Counted from the stretch's first letter, positions 8,669 to 18,586 are shown. The stretch is 64,000 nucleotides of DNA from Halopenitus persicus (GCF_002355635.1 NZ_AP017558.1:1302001-1366000), one strand, 5' to 3'. Numbers and translations: made by a program. Notes: generated from the letters alone by a model not told the origin.

Positions 8669-9292
8669 ATGTTCGAGGACCGGCCGAACCGCGACGCGGA
8701 AGTCGTTCTCGTCGGGCGGTCGAACGTCGGGAAGTCGACGGTGATGCGGGAGCTGACCGGCCACGACGTCTCGACCGGCGGCAAGCCGGGCGTAACGCGC
8801 CAGCCGAACCACTACGACTGGACGGCCCAGGACTTCATGGTCACCGACCTTCCCGGATTCGGCTTCATGTCCGGCGTCGAGGACGATCGGCGGGAACGGA
8901 TACAGACCGACATCGTCCGGTATCTCGAGGAGTACGCCGACCGGATCCTCGCCGGGGTGCTCGTGCTTGACGGAAACAGCGCGGTGGAGATCATCGACCG
9001 CCACGAGGACCGCGGCGAGGTGCCACACGACGTCGAGATGTTCGGCTTCCTTCGGGAGATCGGGATCGAGCCGGTCGTCGCCGTCAACAAGATGGACAAG
9101 GTCGACGACGAGGACGAGCGGTTGAACGCGATCTGCGACCGGCTCGGACTCTACCCGCCGTGGCAGCAGTGGCAGGGTGAAACGATCGCGCCGATCTGCG
9201 CCAAACGCGGCTCGATGGAACCGCTGTATGAGTGTCTGCGAACCCACTTCCACGAGGCGAAGCGCGATGACCTTCTCGGATTCGTGAGCTGA
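8669..9292 (+). CDS. engB: GTP-binding protein EngB
   Basis: A 207-residue Ras-like GTPase of the EngB (YihA) family. In bacteria EngB helps large ribosomal subunit assembly; the archaeal role is inferred. Seen: G1 GRSNVGKST, the G2 Thr in [10 protein letters not shown]3 DLPGFG and G4 NKMD ([13 protein letters not shown]), with G5 near PICAKRGS. The start at 8669 (MFEDRPNRD) is preferred over 8660 because of the TATA spacing and the usual start of relatives. It is divergent from the Rieske gene and convergent with the FNT gene. Confidence 0.9.
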   Translation: MFEDRPNRDAEVVLVGRSNVGKSTVMRELTGHDVSTGGKPGVTRQPNHYDWTAQDFMVTDLPGFGFMSGVEDDRRERIQTDIVRYLEEYADRILAGVLVLDGNSAVEIIDRHEDRGEVPHDVEMFGFLREIGIEPVVAVNKMDKVDDEDERLNAICDRLGLYPPWQQWQGETIAPICAKRGSMEPLYECLRTHFHEAKRDDLLGFVS

Positions 9293-9351
9293 GACGTCGA
9301 CGCGGTCACGTCGTCCTCGGGACGATAAAAAGGGTACTCGAGCGGGTCGGA

Positions 9352-10161
9352 TCAGTTTCCGCCGCGAACGACGTGTCCGTACTTCAGCAGGGCGACGAAC
9401 ACCCCGCCGCCGACCAGGTTCCCGACGGTGGCCAACGAGAGGAAGGCGAGATAATCGAGAACCGTGATCGACGGGGACATGAACAGCCCGAAGAGGACCT
9501 CGACGTTGCCCGCGATCGAGTGGGGGAGATGCAGGATCCCGATCGTCGCGGTCACGATCCAGATGATGAGGATCCGGCTCGTCGTCTCCTGTGCGGCCGT
9601 GATCAGCCAGGCGAGCAGTCCCATCAGCCATCCGGCGAAGACCCCGGCGACGAACAGCCAACCGAGGTCGTGCGTGACGAGTTTGAGCGCGATCGCCTCG
9701 AATGCGGCCGGAGTTACCACGCCGAGCCCGGGCATCAGGAGGACGGCGAGCAGGGTGAACAGGAGTCCGCCGATGAGGTTTCCGACGTACACGAGCCCCC
9801 ACAGACGGAGCAATCCACGCAGCGACGCCTGCCCGTCCAGAACCGGCACTACCGCCAGCGTGGTGTGTTCGGTGAACAGCTCCGACCGCCCCAGGATGAC
9901 GAAGACGAACCCGATCGAATACGCGCTGGCGAGCAGCAGTTCGGTCGGGAGGTCGCCGAAGCCTCCCGTCGAAAGCGTGAGGATGGTCGCCATCAGTAAC
10001 GGCCCGAAGCCGATGTCCATACCCGCGGAGACGCCCGAGAGCAGCAGCCCCGATCGCTCCCGGTTGATCTCGTGCAGGCCGCTCTCGATCAGCGACTCCA
10101 GAACGTCCCGCGTCGGTTTCTGCTCCATCACCGCCGTGTTGGTTGATTCGCTATCGGACAC
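9352..10161 (-). CDS. Formate/nitrite transporter (FNT) family channel
   Basis: A 269-residue membrane protein of the FNT family, which forms pentameric channels for formate, nitrite or hydrosulfide. About six hydrophobic segments follow a charged cytoplasmic N-terminus of about 35 residues. Family features include ILGRSELFTEHTTLAVVPVL after the second segment and the late AGNVEVLFGLF and LATVGNLVGGGVFVALL blocks. Substrate cannot be told from sequence: no focA, nir or sulfur gene is next to it. Confidence 0.88.
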   Translation of the reverse strand: MSDSESTNTAVMEQKPTRDVLESLIESGLHEINRERSGLLLSGVSAGMDIGFGPLLMATILTLSTGGFGDLPTELLLASAYSIGFVFVILGRSELFTEHTTLAVVPVLDGQASLRGLLRLWGLVYVGNLIGGLLFTLLAVLLMPGLGVVTPAAFEAIALKLVTHDLGWLFVAGVFAGWLMGLLAWLITAAQETTSRILIIWIVTATIGILHLPHSIAGNVEVLFGLFMSPSITVLDYLAFLSLATVGNLVGGGVFVALLKYGHVVRGGN

Positions 10162-10385
10162 GAGAGCATGCTCCCGCGTCGTGTTTCGAATCCTCGATAT
10201 GCAAACGTTTCCCTCCCGGCCACCGTTGCGCGTTTCGGCGGCGACCGCCGGTCCCGAAAGCGGTTACGCGATCGGTCCACATCGGCGGGGGCGAGCGAAC
10301 ACGCCGCCTCGAGCCGGACGGATCGATCGGGCTCGGAGACGAGATCGATCCCAACCACTATGCCGGTCGACGCCACGGATGAGGT

Positions 10386-11483
10386 ATGTACGCGACGGCA
10401 CCCGATCTGCTCCGGCTGGCGATCGTGCCGGTCTTCGCGTGGGCCGCGCTCCGCGACGTCCGAACGCGGCGACTCCCGAACCGGCTATGGCCCCCGGTGT
10501 ACCTCTTCGGCGCGGTGCTGCTGGCGGTCGACCTCCTGGTCCGGTGGCCGATCGGCGGCGCCGTCGACCGCCTGTTCCTGCTCCGGGTCGCGATCAGCCT
10601 CCTGTTCATCGCGCCGCTGGGCGTGGTGTTCTGGTACGTCGGCGGGTTCGGCGGCGCCGACGCCAAGGCGCTCGTGGCGCTTGCGATCGTCTTCCCGACG
10701 TTTCCGACGTACATCCTCCCGATCGCCGGGATCCCGGCGCTCCCGGCGGTCGAGCCGACGCTCGGCGTGTTCTCCCTCACGATCCTCACGAACACCGTCC
10801 TCGTCGGCGCCTGCTATCCCGTCGGGCTCGGGATCTACAACGCCCTTCGCGGCCGGCGGTCGCCGGTGATGTTCCTCGCGCGACCGATCGCCATCCACCG
10901 GCTGCTCGGAGTCCACGGTCGGCTCTTCGAGACGCGCGACGGCTACACCCGAAACGGCCTCGACCTCGACGCGCTCCGGATGTACCTCCGGTGGCGCGGG
11001 ACGACGTTGACCGCGATCCGGGAGGACCCAGACCGGCACCGCGACCCCGAGAGCGTGACCGAGACGTTCCACCCGACCGACGGCGCCACGCACCTCGAAC
11101 CGGCGACCGACGAGGGGAGATCGGCCGACGACGAACGGGCCGGCGACGACGAACGGGCCGGCGACGACGAACGGGCCGGCGACGAACCCGACGGGACCAC
11201 GGCTGAACGCGAGGGAACCGAACCCGCGGGGAACGTGGAAAGCGATACCGTCGATGACCCCTGGGCCGCCGAGCGGTTCCTCGCGGCGATCGAGGGGTCG
11301 GCCTACGGCACCGACCCCGAAACGCTTCGTTCGGGGCTCGAAACCGTGACCGAACCGGATCGCGATCGCGTGTGGGTCTCGCCGGGGATGCCGTTCGTCG
11401 TCCCGATGTTCCTCGGGATCGTCGTCTCGCTCACCTACGGGGACGTCCTCTTCGCCGTCCTTCGAGGTCTCGGACTGACGTAG
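10386..11483 (+). CDS. Prepilin/preflagellin peptidase (PibD-like, A24 family)
   Basis: A 365-residue membrane aspartic protease of the type IV prepilin peptidase family, expected to cut signal peptides of archaella and pilins. The two catalytic aspartates are visible: one in the first loop (AALRDVRTRRLPN, Asp about 23) and one in the GxGD-like FGGADAKAL near residue 95. About five membrane segments follow, then a long acidic cytoplasmic tail and a final hydrophobic segment (PFVVPMFLGIVVSLTYGDVL). The tail carries an in-frame 18-base repeat coding ADDERAG-type units. It is divergent from the FNT gene. Confidence 0.85.
   Translation: MYATAPDLLRLAIVPVFAWAALRDVRTRRLPNRLWPPVYLFGAVLLAVDLLVRWPIGGAVDRLFLLRVAISLLFIAPLGVVFWYVGGFGGADAKALVALAIVFPTFPTYILPIAGIPALPAVEPTLGVFSLTILTNTVLVGACYPVGLGIYNALRGRRSPVMFLARPIAIHRLLGVHGRLFETRDGYTRNGLDLDALRMYLRWRGTTLTAIREDPDRHRDPESVTETFHPTDGATHLEPATDEGRSADDERAGDDERAGDDERAGDEPDGTTAEREGTEPAGNVESDTVDDPWAAERFLAAIEGSAYGTDPETLRSGLETVTEPDRDRVWVSPGMPFVVPMFLGIVVSLTYGDVLFAVLRGLGLT
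11123..11186 (+). repeat. 18-bp in-frame tandem repeat in prepilin peptidase
   Basis: The unit GCCGGCGACGACGAACGG (first copy slightly different) occurs about 3.5 times and encodes DDERAG units in the cytoplasmic tail. Copy number can change without breaking frame. Confidence 0.9.
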
Positions 11484-11512
11484 CCGGGCAGACGTCCTGG
11501 CTCACCGGCAGT

Positions 11513-12466
11513 TCATCCCTCGGTCTCGATCGCGACCTCGCGTGAGCGGTCCCCGTCGCGCCAGTGGATCCGGAGCCGCAGCGTAGGGTCCTCCATTTCG
11601 GCGATCTCGGGAGCGGTAACCGCGTGTTCGTAGGTGTGGGTGGCAGTTTCGCCGGCCGGAACCGACAGGGTGACCGACTCCTCGGGGGCGTAGGCGATGC
11701 GCGGCCCGACCCGGTTGATCGCGGCGACGAAGGTTCCGTCCACGTCGCCGACGTTCTCGACGGCGATCGTCGCGGTGACGGTCTCGCCCAGCGTGATCGC
11801 GTCCGGTGCGTCGACCGAGACCGTAAAGTCGGTCGGCTCTCGAGCGAGCGTCGCCGCCGTCTCGGCGGGAAGCGCGTGTTCGCCGGCGACGCTGCCGTCC
11901 TCGCCGACCCCGTCCTCGCCGGCTCCGTCCTCGTCGACAGTCCAGACGAGCCGTGCGTCCGACGCGGCGGGAAGCGGCTTCGGAACCGGAAACGCGACCC
12001 AGCCACGCGCAGCCGGATCGGGCTCGGGCCACCCGTACGCCTCGCCGAAGTCGGCGAGCGTCCCCGGGTTCGCGCCGATCTCGGTCGTCGCCGAAACCGT
12101 CTCCGCCGGCGTTTCGAGCGCGAAGGACTCCGGCGGATGCGCCGGCGGGTCCTCGACGGCCACGTCGGCGACCACGTACTGCGTCCCGCGGCCACCGTAC
12201 ACGCCGTAGGAGTCCGGCGAGTCCATCGCGACGAGCTCCGGACGGACGGTCACGTCGTGGACGGTGACGCCGGTTGCGTCGGGGCCATCGGGGGTGTCGG
12301 TTCCGTCCGTCGTCGGCTCGTCGTCGGTCCCGTGGGGCGTCTCGTCGGGCGAGGGATCGGTTTCGTTTCCGTCACCGTCCCCGAGGGAGCCTCCGAGGCA
12401 GCCCGCGATCGATGCGATCGTCGGGACCGCGGCCCCGGCGAGTACCCGTCGTCGGGTCGGATTCAT
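11513..12466 (-). CDS. Tat-exported lipoprotein, unknown function
   Basis: A 317-residue secreted lipoprotein. The N-terminus MNPTRRRVLAGAAVP has the twin-arginine motif, and SIAGC is the lipobox with the lipidated Cys at about 23. A Ser/Thr/Asp/Pro-rich spacer to residue 65 is followed by a beta-rich body with one stretch resembling a CARDB-like adhesion fold (ITLGETVTATIAVENVGDVDGTF, then SVPAGETATHTYEH). No enzyme motif is seen. It converges with the prepilin peptidase and is divergent from the Bat-type regulator. Confidence 0.8.
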   Translation of the reverse strand: MNPTRRRVLAGAAVPTIASIAGCLGGSLGDGDGNETDPSPDETPHGTDDEPTTDGTDTPDGPDATGVTVHDVTVRPELVAMDSPDSYGVYGGRGTQYVVADVAVEDPPAHPPESFALETPAETVSATTEIGANPGTLADFGEAYGWPEPDPAARGWVAFPVPKPLPAASDARLVWTVDEDGAGEDGVGEDGSVAGEHALPAETAATLAREPTDFTVSVDAPDAITLGETVTATIAVENVGDVDGTFVAAINRVGPRIAYAPEESVTLSVPAGETATHTYEHAVTAPEIAEMEDPTLRLRIHWRDGDRSREVAIETEG

Positions 12467-12601
12467 ACCGGCGTTACGGGACCCGTCCTCAAAAGAGCGC
12501 GAATGGAACAAAGGCTCGTTTGAGCCATTTCGACGGCTGACGTGGCGGCATGCCGCGAGCAGTCGATGCATCCATTACACGCCGGAGAAACACGCGTGGA
12601 T

Positions 12602-13288
12602 ATGGGACTCGTGGCCGAGTTCGACATCCACTGCGAGGCGCTGCCGCTCACCGGGGTTGCGGACGCAGTCGAGGGAGCGACGGTGACGCTCGAACTCCAG
12701 TACAACCACGGCGACCGACCCCCGTTTCTCGTCACGGTACAGGAGGGGGATCGAACGGCGGTCGAGAACGCGTTCGGAAGCGCCGCCGACGTCGGGAAGT
12801 GGACGCACATCGGGGACGCCGGCGACACGCGTCGGTACCAGGTGCTCCCGGCGTTCAGCTTCGAGGAGCAGCTCGGCGCCGCGCTCGACGACCTGAGCGG
12901 GCTCGAGGCGCTCGCGACGACCGACGCGATCATCGACCGGATCGAGGTGCGTCCGGGCGGCTGGCGCCAGACGGGATGGTTCGCCGACCGGGAGACGTTC
13001 GGCCGGTTCGCGTCGTTCTGGCGACGGAACGCCGGCTTCCGGTTACACCGCCTGACGAATCAAAGCGATCCCGAGCCGCCCGGCGAGGGGCTCACCGACC
13101 GCCAGGACGAAGCCCTCCGAACGGCTTACGAACGTGGTTACTTCGACGTTCCGCGCGGCGCATCCCTCGCGGAGATCGCTGCCGAACTGGGGATCTCGAC
13201 GTCGGCGACCTCCGAGCGGCTCCGGCGGGCACAAACCGAACTCATCGAGGGGACCGTCGCGACGACGTGGCCGCCGCTCCCCACTTAA
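12602..13288 (+). CDS. Bat-type helix-turn-helix transcription regulator
   Basis: A 228-residue protein of the bacterio-opsin activator-like (HTH_10) family common in haloarchaea. The C-terminus from about 165 is the HTH_10 module (LTDRQDEALRTAYERGYFDVPRG, then ASLAEIAAELGISTSATSERLRRAQ). The N-terminal 150 residues are a sensor-like domain typical of these proteins, ligand unknown. The start at 12602 is chosen because the longer frame upstream overlaps the promoter area of the divergent lipoprotein gene. Target genes cannot be told; the adjacent hydrolase at 13338 is one candidate. Confidence 0.85.
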   Translation: MGLVAEFDIHCEALPLTGVADAVEGATVTLELQYNHGDRPPFLVTVQEGDRTAVENAFGSAADVGKWTHIGDAGDTRRYQVLPAFSFEEQLGAALDDLSGLEALATTDAIIDRIEVRPGGWRQTGWFADRETFGRFASFWRRNAGFRLHRLTNQSDPEPPGEGLTDRQDEALRTAYERGYFDVPRGASLAEIAAELGISTSATSERLRRAQTELIEGTVATTWPPLPT

Positions 13289-13337
13289 AGACCCGGACGA
13301 TCGAGGGACATCCATTCGCGGGTCGCTCGGATACGGG

Positions 13338-14144
13338 ATGACGCCGATGCAGACAGTGACCACCGACGACGGAAGTCGCATCGAGTTCGAACGACACGGG
13401 TCCGGACGACCCCTGATCCTCCTGCACGGCGGGATGGCGCCCCCGGAGTATTGGACCCCGGTGATCCCGCATTTCGAGGAGGACGCGTCCATCGTCCCGC
13501 AACGACCGGGATTCGGAACGTGTCTTGACGACCCGGCGGACACGACGGCCGAGGAGGTGCTCGACCGGGAGGTCCGGTACGTCCGGAACCTCATCGACGC
13601 CGTCGAGGAAGACCCGGTCGTCTTCGGCCATTCCTACGGCGCGCTCACCGCCATCGAGGCGGCGACGGATGCCGACGTCGCGGCCGTCGTCGCGTACGAA
13701 CCGGCGGTTCTGCCCGAGGACCACCGCGAGACGGCCGCACTCGCCGACCGAATGGCGGCACTGATCGAGGACGGGCGGCGCCACGAGGCGGTGAAACGAT
13801 ACGTCGAGCGGGTCCTCCATCCCGACGGGATCGACGACCTCGACGCCTGGCTGTCGGAGTGGCCGGTGTGGCCCGACTGCGTGGCCCTCGCCGAGGAGGT
13901 CGTCAGGATGAACCGCGCCGTCGAACGGTATCGGCTCCCGGATCGGCTCGACGTCGACGCTCCCGTGCTCGTGTCGTCCGGAACCCACGGTCCCGACTTC
14001 CTCCGAAAAAGTGCCCGATCGATCCACGACGCGCTCCCCCACAGTCGGTTCGTCGAGTTCGACGGGATCGGTCACGGCGGTCCGGGCGATGCTCCCGAGG
14101 TGATCGCGGCTGCGGTCGATTCCTTCCTTCGACATCGGTCGTGA
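13338..14144 (+). CDS. Alpha/beta hydrolase
   Basis: A 268-residue alpha/beta-fold hydrolase. Visible: the oxyanion HGG motif (LILLHGGMAPPEYW, about 27-40), the nucleophile elbow GHSYGA with Ser99, and the late catalytic His in FDGIGHGG near residue 245. The substrate is unknown. An internal ATG nine bases downstream (MQTVTTDDG) is an equally plausible start. It lies 49 bases after the Bat-type regulator on the same strand. Confidence 0.85.
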   Translation: MTPMQTVTTDDGSRIEFERHGSGRPLILLHGGMAPPEYWTPVIPHFEEDASIVPQRPGFGTCLDDPADTTAEEVLDREVRYVRNLIDAVEEDPVVFGHSYGALTAIEAATDADVAAVVAYEPAVLPEDHRETAALADRMAALIEDGRRHEAVKRYVERVLHPDGIDDLDAWLSEWPVWPDCVALAEEVVRMNRAVERYRLPDRLDVDAPVLVSSGTHGPDFLRKSARSIHDALPHSRFVEFDGIGHGGPGDAPEVIAAAVDSFLRHRS

Positions 14145-14242
14145 CGGCGACGGACACGACGACCCCGGTCACGACGACCTCGGTGGACCACGGCGTCGGG
14201 TGACGCCCAAACGACTACGTCCGCCGCCGTCGACGTCGTCGT

Positions 14243-14752
14243 ATGGAACCGGTCAACGAGGCGGATCTGGAGTGGAGCGAACTGGATCGCGACGACGCGA
14301 TGTTTCGCAGGAAACAGCTCGGCGAGGCGGCCGGCGGCGAGGAGCTCGGCTGTAGCCTGTACGAACTCCCGCCCGGGGAACGGTCGTGGCCCTACCACTA
14401 CCACGCCGCCAACGAGGAGGCGCTGTACGTGCTCGCGGGGACCGGATCGCTGCGGGTGAACGGCGGGACACACCGGCTGGAGGCGGGCGACTACGCCGCG
14501 TTCCCGGCCGACGAGACGGGCGGGCATCGCGTGATCAACGACGGCGACGGGGTGCTCCGGTACCTGATGGTCTCGACGATGCGGGACCCGGACGTCACCG
14601 TCTATCCCGACCGGGACCGGATCGGGGTCTACGTCGGCTCCCCGCCGGGGAGTCGCGACCGACGATCGGTGCAGGGGTACTACGCGATCGACGACGAGGT
14701 CGATTACTGGGCGGGGTCGGACGCGGAGCCGGATGGGAGCCGATCCGAGTGA
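14243..14752 (+). CDS. Cupin domain protein
   Basis: A 169-residue single-domain cupin. Metal-ligand motifs are HYHAANEEALYVLAGTG (H, H, E) in motif 1 and GDYAAFPADETGGHRVIN (H) in motif 2, in a small beta barrel. Such proteins act as sugar isomerases, dioxygenases or binding proteins, and the sequence does not say which. It sits between the hydrolase and hisI, all on the plus strand but with separate spacing. Confidence 0.85.
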   Translation: MEPVNEADLEWSELDRDDAMFRRKQLGEAAGGEELGCSLYELPPGERSWPYHYHAANEEALYVLAGTGSLRVNGGTHRLEAGDYAAFPADETGGHRVINDGDGVLRYLMVSTMRDPDVTVYPDRDRIGVYVGSPPGSRDRRSVQGYYAIDDEVDYWAGSDAEPDGSRSE

Positions 14753-14797
14753 GCGAGCCCCAAAAGGCCTATTCGGCCGCTCCGTCTCGGTTCGGGT

Positions 14798-15181
14798 ATG
14801 AGTGAGGCCGAGAACGTGGGCGAGGCGGTGACGGTCGACTTCGGCGAGGACGGGCTCGTCCCCGCGATCGCCCAGGACGTCGACTCCGGCGAGGTGCTGA
14901 TGCTCGCGTACGTCACCGAGGAGGCGCTCGACCGGACGCTGGAGACCGGCGAGGCGCACTACTACTCGCGGTCCCGCGAGGAGCTGTGGCACAAGGGCGG
15001 GACGTCCGGACACACCCAGGAGATCGCCGAGGTCCGCGTCGACTGCGACGCCGACACGCTCCTGTATCTCGTCGACCAGTCCGGCGGCGCCTGCCACACC
15101 GGCCATCGGTCGTGCTTCTACCGGACGGTGGAGGGCGAACACGTCGGCGAGCGCGTCTTCGACCCCGACGAGGTGTACTGA
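14798..15181 (+). CDS. hisI: Phosphoribosyl-AMP cyclohydrolase HisI
   Basis: A 127-residue enzyme of histidine biosynthesis that opens the adenine ring of phosphoribosyl-AMP. The whole family pattern is present: [13 protein letters not shown], the substrate block [18 protein letters not shown], the Mg-binding [11 protein letters not shown] and the zinc-binding CHTGHRSCF. It is a stand-alone HisI without the fused HisE phosphohydrolase seen in many bacteria. No other his gene is near, which is usual in haloarchaea, where the pathway is scattered. A poorly resolved AAAAGG element lies near 14763. Confidence 0.95.
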   Translation: MSEAENVGEAVTVDFGEDGLVPAIAQDVDSGEVLMLAYVTEEALDRTLETGEAHYYSRSREELWHKGGTSGHTQEIAEVRVDCDADTLLYLVDQSGGACHTGHRSCFYRTVEGEHVGERVFDPDEVY

Positions 15182-15225
15182 TCGATGGTCGCCGCCGCGA
15201 CCCCGACGCCACGGGGGACGACGAC

Positions 15226-16371
15226 GTGAACGACGCGGTCGCAACCGTCGAGCCGGTCGCGGCGGCCGCGAGCGCGGCCGCGGAGCTGCGGGAACGATAC
15301 GACGAACGCCGGTCGATCGAGGCGCGGATCGACGACGTGGGTCGCGGCCGCGTCGAGGCCGCCGCGGACGCGTATCGGCACGCCATCCGCGTGCTCGACC
15401 GGTACGAGGAGGACGCGACCGGCACCGGCGACTTCGGCTCCTACGTCCGCTTCGAGGGCGAGTTCGAGGCCGCCACCGACGTCGACGACGACGTGCCCGC
15501 AAGCGAGGCGTTCGCGGCGGCGAACGAGGCGGTCGACAAGCGGCGCCTCTCGGAGTCCGACTTCGACGCCGCCCGGGAGGCGCTCGAGCCGGCCGGCGAG
15601 TACGTCTCCCTGCTCGAGCGGCGCGACGAGGCGGTCGACGACTTTCGGCGGGCGAGACACGACGCCCGCGAGGCTCGCGACCGGCTGGCCGACCACCTGA
15701 CGGACCGTGAGGCGGTCGCCGACCGGGACCACGTCGACCTCGACGCGCCGGTCGAGACCATCAGCGAGCCGGTCGACGCCTACAACGAGGCGGTTCGGGA
15801 GGCGTTCGAGTCGTTCCTGCGGAACGAAAGCACACGCGAGGTCTTCGACCTGCTCGAGACCGCCGAGCGCTACCCGCTCGTCGATATCGACCAGCCGCCG
15901 CGGGACCTTCGGGAGTACGCCGCCGACCACGCCGCCGGCGAGGAACCGCTGCCGACGCTGCTCGAGTACGCCGACTACTCGCAGTCGAAGCTGGACCACT
16001 ACGTCGACGACCCGGGCGCGCTCCGGACCGCGGTGGCGGTTCACCGGACCTGGATCGACCGTCTCGACGGCGAGCCGTTCACGCTCGCGTGGCCCCCGAA
16101 ACCGGCGGAGGAGCTGCGCTACCGGATCAAGGAACTGACCCCGCTCGCCTCGCGGTTCGCGGACGAGGAGACGGTCGCTCTCCTGCGGACGGTCCGCGAC
16201 CGGACGCGCGAGGACGACTACGAGACGATACGCGAGGCCGCGGTCACGCGGGCGGAACTCGACGAGACGGACCGGGAACTGCTCGCCTCCGGCGACATCC
16301 ACGACCGGGTGGCGGCCGCTCGCGACGTGCTCGATCTGATCGAGACGGTGCTCGCGGAGACCGCGGAGTAG
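15226..16371 (+). CDS. Haloarchaeal coiled-coil protein, unknown function
   Basis: A 381-residue very acidic protein, mostly predicted helix with long heptad-like stretches (AAAASAAAELRERYDERRSIEARI, RDEAVDDFRRARHDAREARDRLADHL in part). No catalytic motif, signal or membrane segment is seen. I do not recognise it beyond a conserved haloarchaeal family. The GTG at 15226 is the first usable start after hisI, 44 bases away, because no in-frame ATG exists between hisI and the conserved region. It converges with glmM. Confidence 0.72.
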   Translation: MNDAVATVEPVAAAASAAAELRERYDERRSIEARIDDVGRGRVEAAADAYRHAIRVLDRYEEDATGTGDFGSYVRFEGEFEAATDVDDDVPASEAFAAANEAVDKRRLSESDFDAAREALEPAGEYVSLLERRDEAVDDFRRARHDAREARDRLADHLTDREAVADRDHVDLDAPVETISEPVDAYNEAVREAFESFLRNESTREVFDLLETAERYPLVDIDQPPRDLREYAADHAAGEEPLPTLLEYADYSQSKLDHYVDDPGALRTAVAVHRTWIDRLDGEPFTLAWPPKPAEELRYRIKELTPLASRFADEETVALLRTVRDRTREDDYETIREAAVTRAELDETDRELLASGDIHDRVAAARDVLDLIETVLAETAE

Positions 16372-16427
16372 AACGCCGAAACGAATCGCGGCTGACCGGA
16401 GAAACGACGTGCGGATAACCGGAGCCG

Positions 16428-17786
16428 TTACCGCGCGTCCTCCAGCGCCGCGAGGATCCCGTCCGCGAGCTCCTCGGCGCGATCCGCGGAGCGGGCCTCG
16501 GCGTAGACGCGGACCTTGGGCTCGGTCCCCGAGGGGCGGACGAGCACCCAGGCGTCGCCGTAATCGAGCCGATAGCCGTCGGTGGTGTTCGGCTCGGCGT
16601 CGGCCTCGCGGACGTACGCCTCCGCGGCGCCCAGCAGCCGGTCGAGCTCGGCCTCGGAGTCGTACGAAACGTTGTGCCGGACGTTGACGTACTCGGCGTA
16701 GGGAGCGACCGCCTCGCTGGCGGTCCGGCCGTCCGCGAGCAGCTCGAGGAACCGCGCGGCGATGTAGGCGCCGTCCCGCGAGAGTCGATACTCGGGGAAG
16801 AAGACGCCGCCGTTGCCCTCGCCGGCGATGGGGACCCGCCTCCCGGACGCCTCCAGTTCCCGGACGCGGGTGATGATGTTCGTCGCGCCGATCGGCGTGA
16901 GCTCGAGATCGGCGCCGACGGCCTCGCACACGTCGACGAGCCGCTGGGAGACGTTGACCGCCGAGACCGCGGCGTCACCCGCAGAGAGGGCCTCGACCGC
17001 CAGCGCCGCCAGCGAGGCGTCGCCCTCGATGTACGCGCCGGTCTCGTCGACGAAGACGGCCCGGTCCGCGTCGCCGTCGTGTGCGATCCCGAGGTCGGCG
17101 TCGCTCGACCGGACGAGCCGCCGGAGGTCCCCGAGGTGGGCTGGAACCGGTTCGGGAAGCCGCCCGGGGAAGCGGCCGTCCGGCTGGGCGTTCACGGTAC
17201 GGACCGAACAGCCGAGACGGCGATATATCTCCGGGTTGGTCAGCGATCCGGCCCCGTGGCCCGGGTCGACGGCGACGGTGAGGTCGGCGTCGGCGATCGC
17301 CGTCCGGTCGACGGCGTCGACGACGGACTCGACGTAGGCGTCGTTCACGCCGTCGATCCGGGTCGTCTCGCCGGCACCCCGCCAGTCGGTCTCGGCGAAT
17401 TCCTCGCCGAGAACGTGGTTCTCGACGCGCTCGAGCGCGTCGACCTGGAGCTCGACGCCGTCGGCGCCGACCAGCTTGATGCCGTTGAACTCCGGGGGGT
17501 TGTGGGAGGCGGTCACGAGGACGCAGGGGATCTCCCGAACCGCGCAGTACCGGCCGACGGCCGGCGTCGGGACCACGCCGAGCCGGTCGACGTCGCAGCC
17601 GACCGCGGCAAGGCCGGCCGCAGCGGCGTTACAGAGCAGCTCGCCGGTCGTCCGCGTGTCCCGCGCGACGGCCACCCGATCGGCGTCCCACACCGTGCCC
17701 GCCGCTTTCGACACCCGCAGGGCGAACTCCGGCGACAGGTCGGCGATCGCGACCCCGCGCGTCCCGCTCGAGCCGAACAGCTTCAT
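16428..17786 (-). CDS. glmM: Phosphohexomutase, phosphoglucosamine mutase type
   Basis: A 452-residue alpha-D-phosphohexomutase. It moves phosphate between C6 and C1 of a hexose, most likely glucosamine phosphate for UDP-GlcNAc supply. Motifs: phosphoserine loop TASHNP (Ser94), metal loop DGDADR at 237-242, sugar loop GEGNGG near 313 and phosphate-binding RPSGTEPKVRVY near 415. Substrate choice between glucosamine, glucose and mannose phosphates is inferred. The ATG at 17786 (MKLFGSSGTRG) fits the family N-terminus; the longer frame does not. Confidence 0.88.
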   Translation of the reverse strand: MKLFGSSGTRGVAIADLSPEFALRVSKAAGTVWDADRVAVARDTRTTGELLCNAAAAGLAAVGCDVDRLGVVPTPAVGRYCAVREIPCVLVTASHNPPEFNGIKLVGADGVELQVDALERVENHVLGEEFAETDWRGAGETTRIDGVNDAYVESVVDAVDRTAIADADLTVAVDPGHGAGSLTNPEIYRRLGCSVRTVNAQPDGRFPGRLPEPVPAHLGDLRRLVRSSDADLGIAHDGDADRAVFVDETGAYIEGDASLAALAVEALSAGDAAVSAVNVSQRLVDVCEAVGADLELTPIGATNIITRVRELEASGRRVPIAGEGNGGVFFPEYRLSRDGAYIAARFLELLADGRTASEAVAPYAEYVNVRHNVSYDSEAELDRLLGAAEAYVREADAEPNTTDGYRLDYGDAWVLVRPSGTEPKVRVYAEARSADRAEELADGILAALEDAR

Positions 17787-17961
17787 ACCGGAAGCACGGC
17801 CGGGGAGCGGAAAGCGATTCCGAACCGACGCGTCTCGAGGACCCCGAACGAGACGTCCCGAACGAGACGTCCCGATCAGTCCGAGGAAACCGACCACGGA
17901 CGCCGCCAAAAGCGTCGAGCGATGTCGGGACGTTCATACGACCACGGCGGGTAGTCGACGT

Positions 17962-18561
17962 ATGGAGCTGTCACGACGGGCGTTGCTCTCGAGCGTCGGG
18001 ACCGCCGGAACGGTCGCCGTCGCTGGCTGTCTCGATTTCGCCTCCGGAGAGGGTCCACAGGGTCCGTCCGGGGAGATCGACGAGCTGCGGTGTGACGATG
18101 ACTCGTTCCGGCGGCTCGACCAGCGATTTCCCGAGGACGGGGCCACGTACGTCACGGCGCGCACGCCGGCCGACGTCCGGTTCGAACTCGCGCTCCAGGG
18201 TGCCGAGAAAACCTACGGGAGCGACCTGCGGGTCGTCCTCCGGTGTCTCGATCAGGACGTCGACGTCGAGATCGCGAGCGACGAGCACGTCGCGATCCAA
18301 CGACGAACCGCGGCCGGCTGGCAGGACGTCCGCGGCACGATCGACGGTAGCGAGGCGGTGTACCCCGATGACACGAAGACCGTCGGCTCCGGCGGGGGCT
18401 ACACGTGGTCGCTCACGCTTCGGGAGGAGCCGGTCGCCGACACGCTGTCGACTGCCGACCTCGATGTCTGTCCGGCCCTCGGGGTCGGAACGCACCGGTT
18501 CGTCTACTGGGGGCTCCCGGGAGACGTCGCGATCGGCAGACAGTTCGAGATCATCGGCTAG
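17962..18561 (+). CDS. Tat-exported lipoprotein, unknown function
   Basis: A 199-residue secreted lipoprotein. MELSRRALLSSVG is a twin-arginine signal and VAGC (Cys about 24) is the lipobox. The mature part is beta-rich and acidic, with ADVRFELALQGAEKTYGSDL and a later CPALGVGTHRFVYWG, and resembles no enzyme that I recognise. The 175 bases between this gene and glmM carry an imperfect repeat of CCCGAACGAGACGT near 17842-17875. It converges with lipA. Confidence 0.75.
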   Translation: MELSRRALLSSVGTAGTVAVAGCLDFASGEGPQGPSGEIDELRCDDDSFRRLDQRFPEDGATYVTARTPADVRFELALQGAEKTYGSDLRVVLRCLDQDVDVEIASDEHVAIQRRTAAGWQDVRGTIDGSEAVYPDDTKTVGSGGGYTWSLTLREEPVADTLSTADLDVCPALGVGTHRFVYWGLPGDVAIGRQFEIIG

Positions 18562-18586
18562 CAACCGGCCGGACGGGCTCGACGCC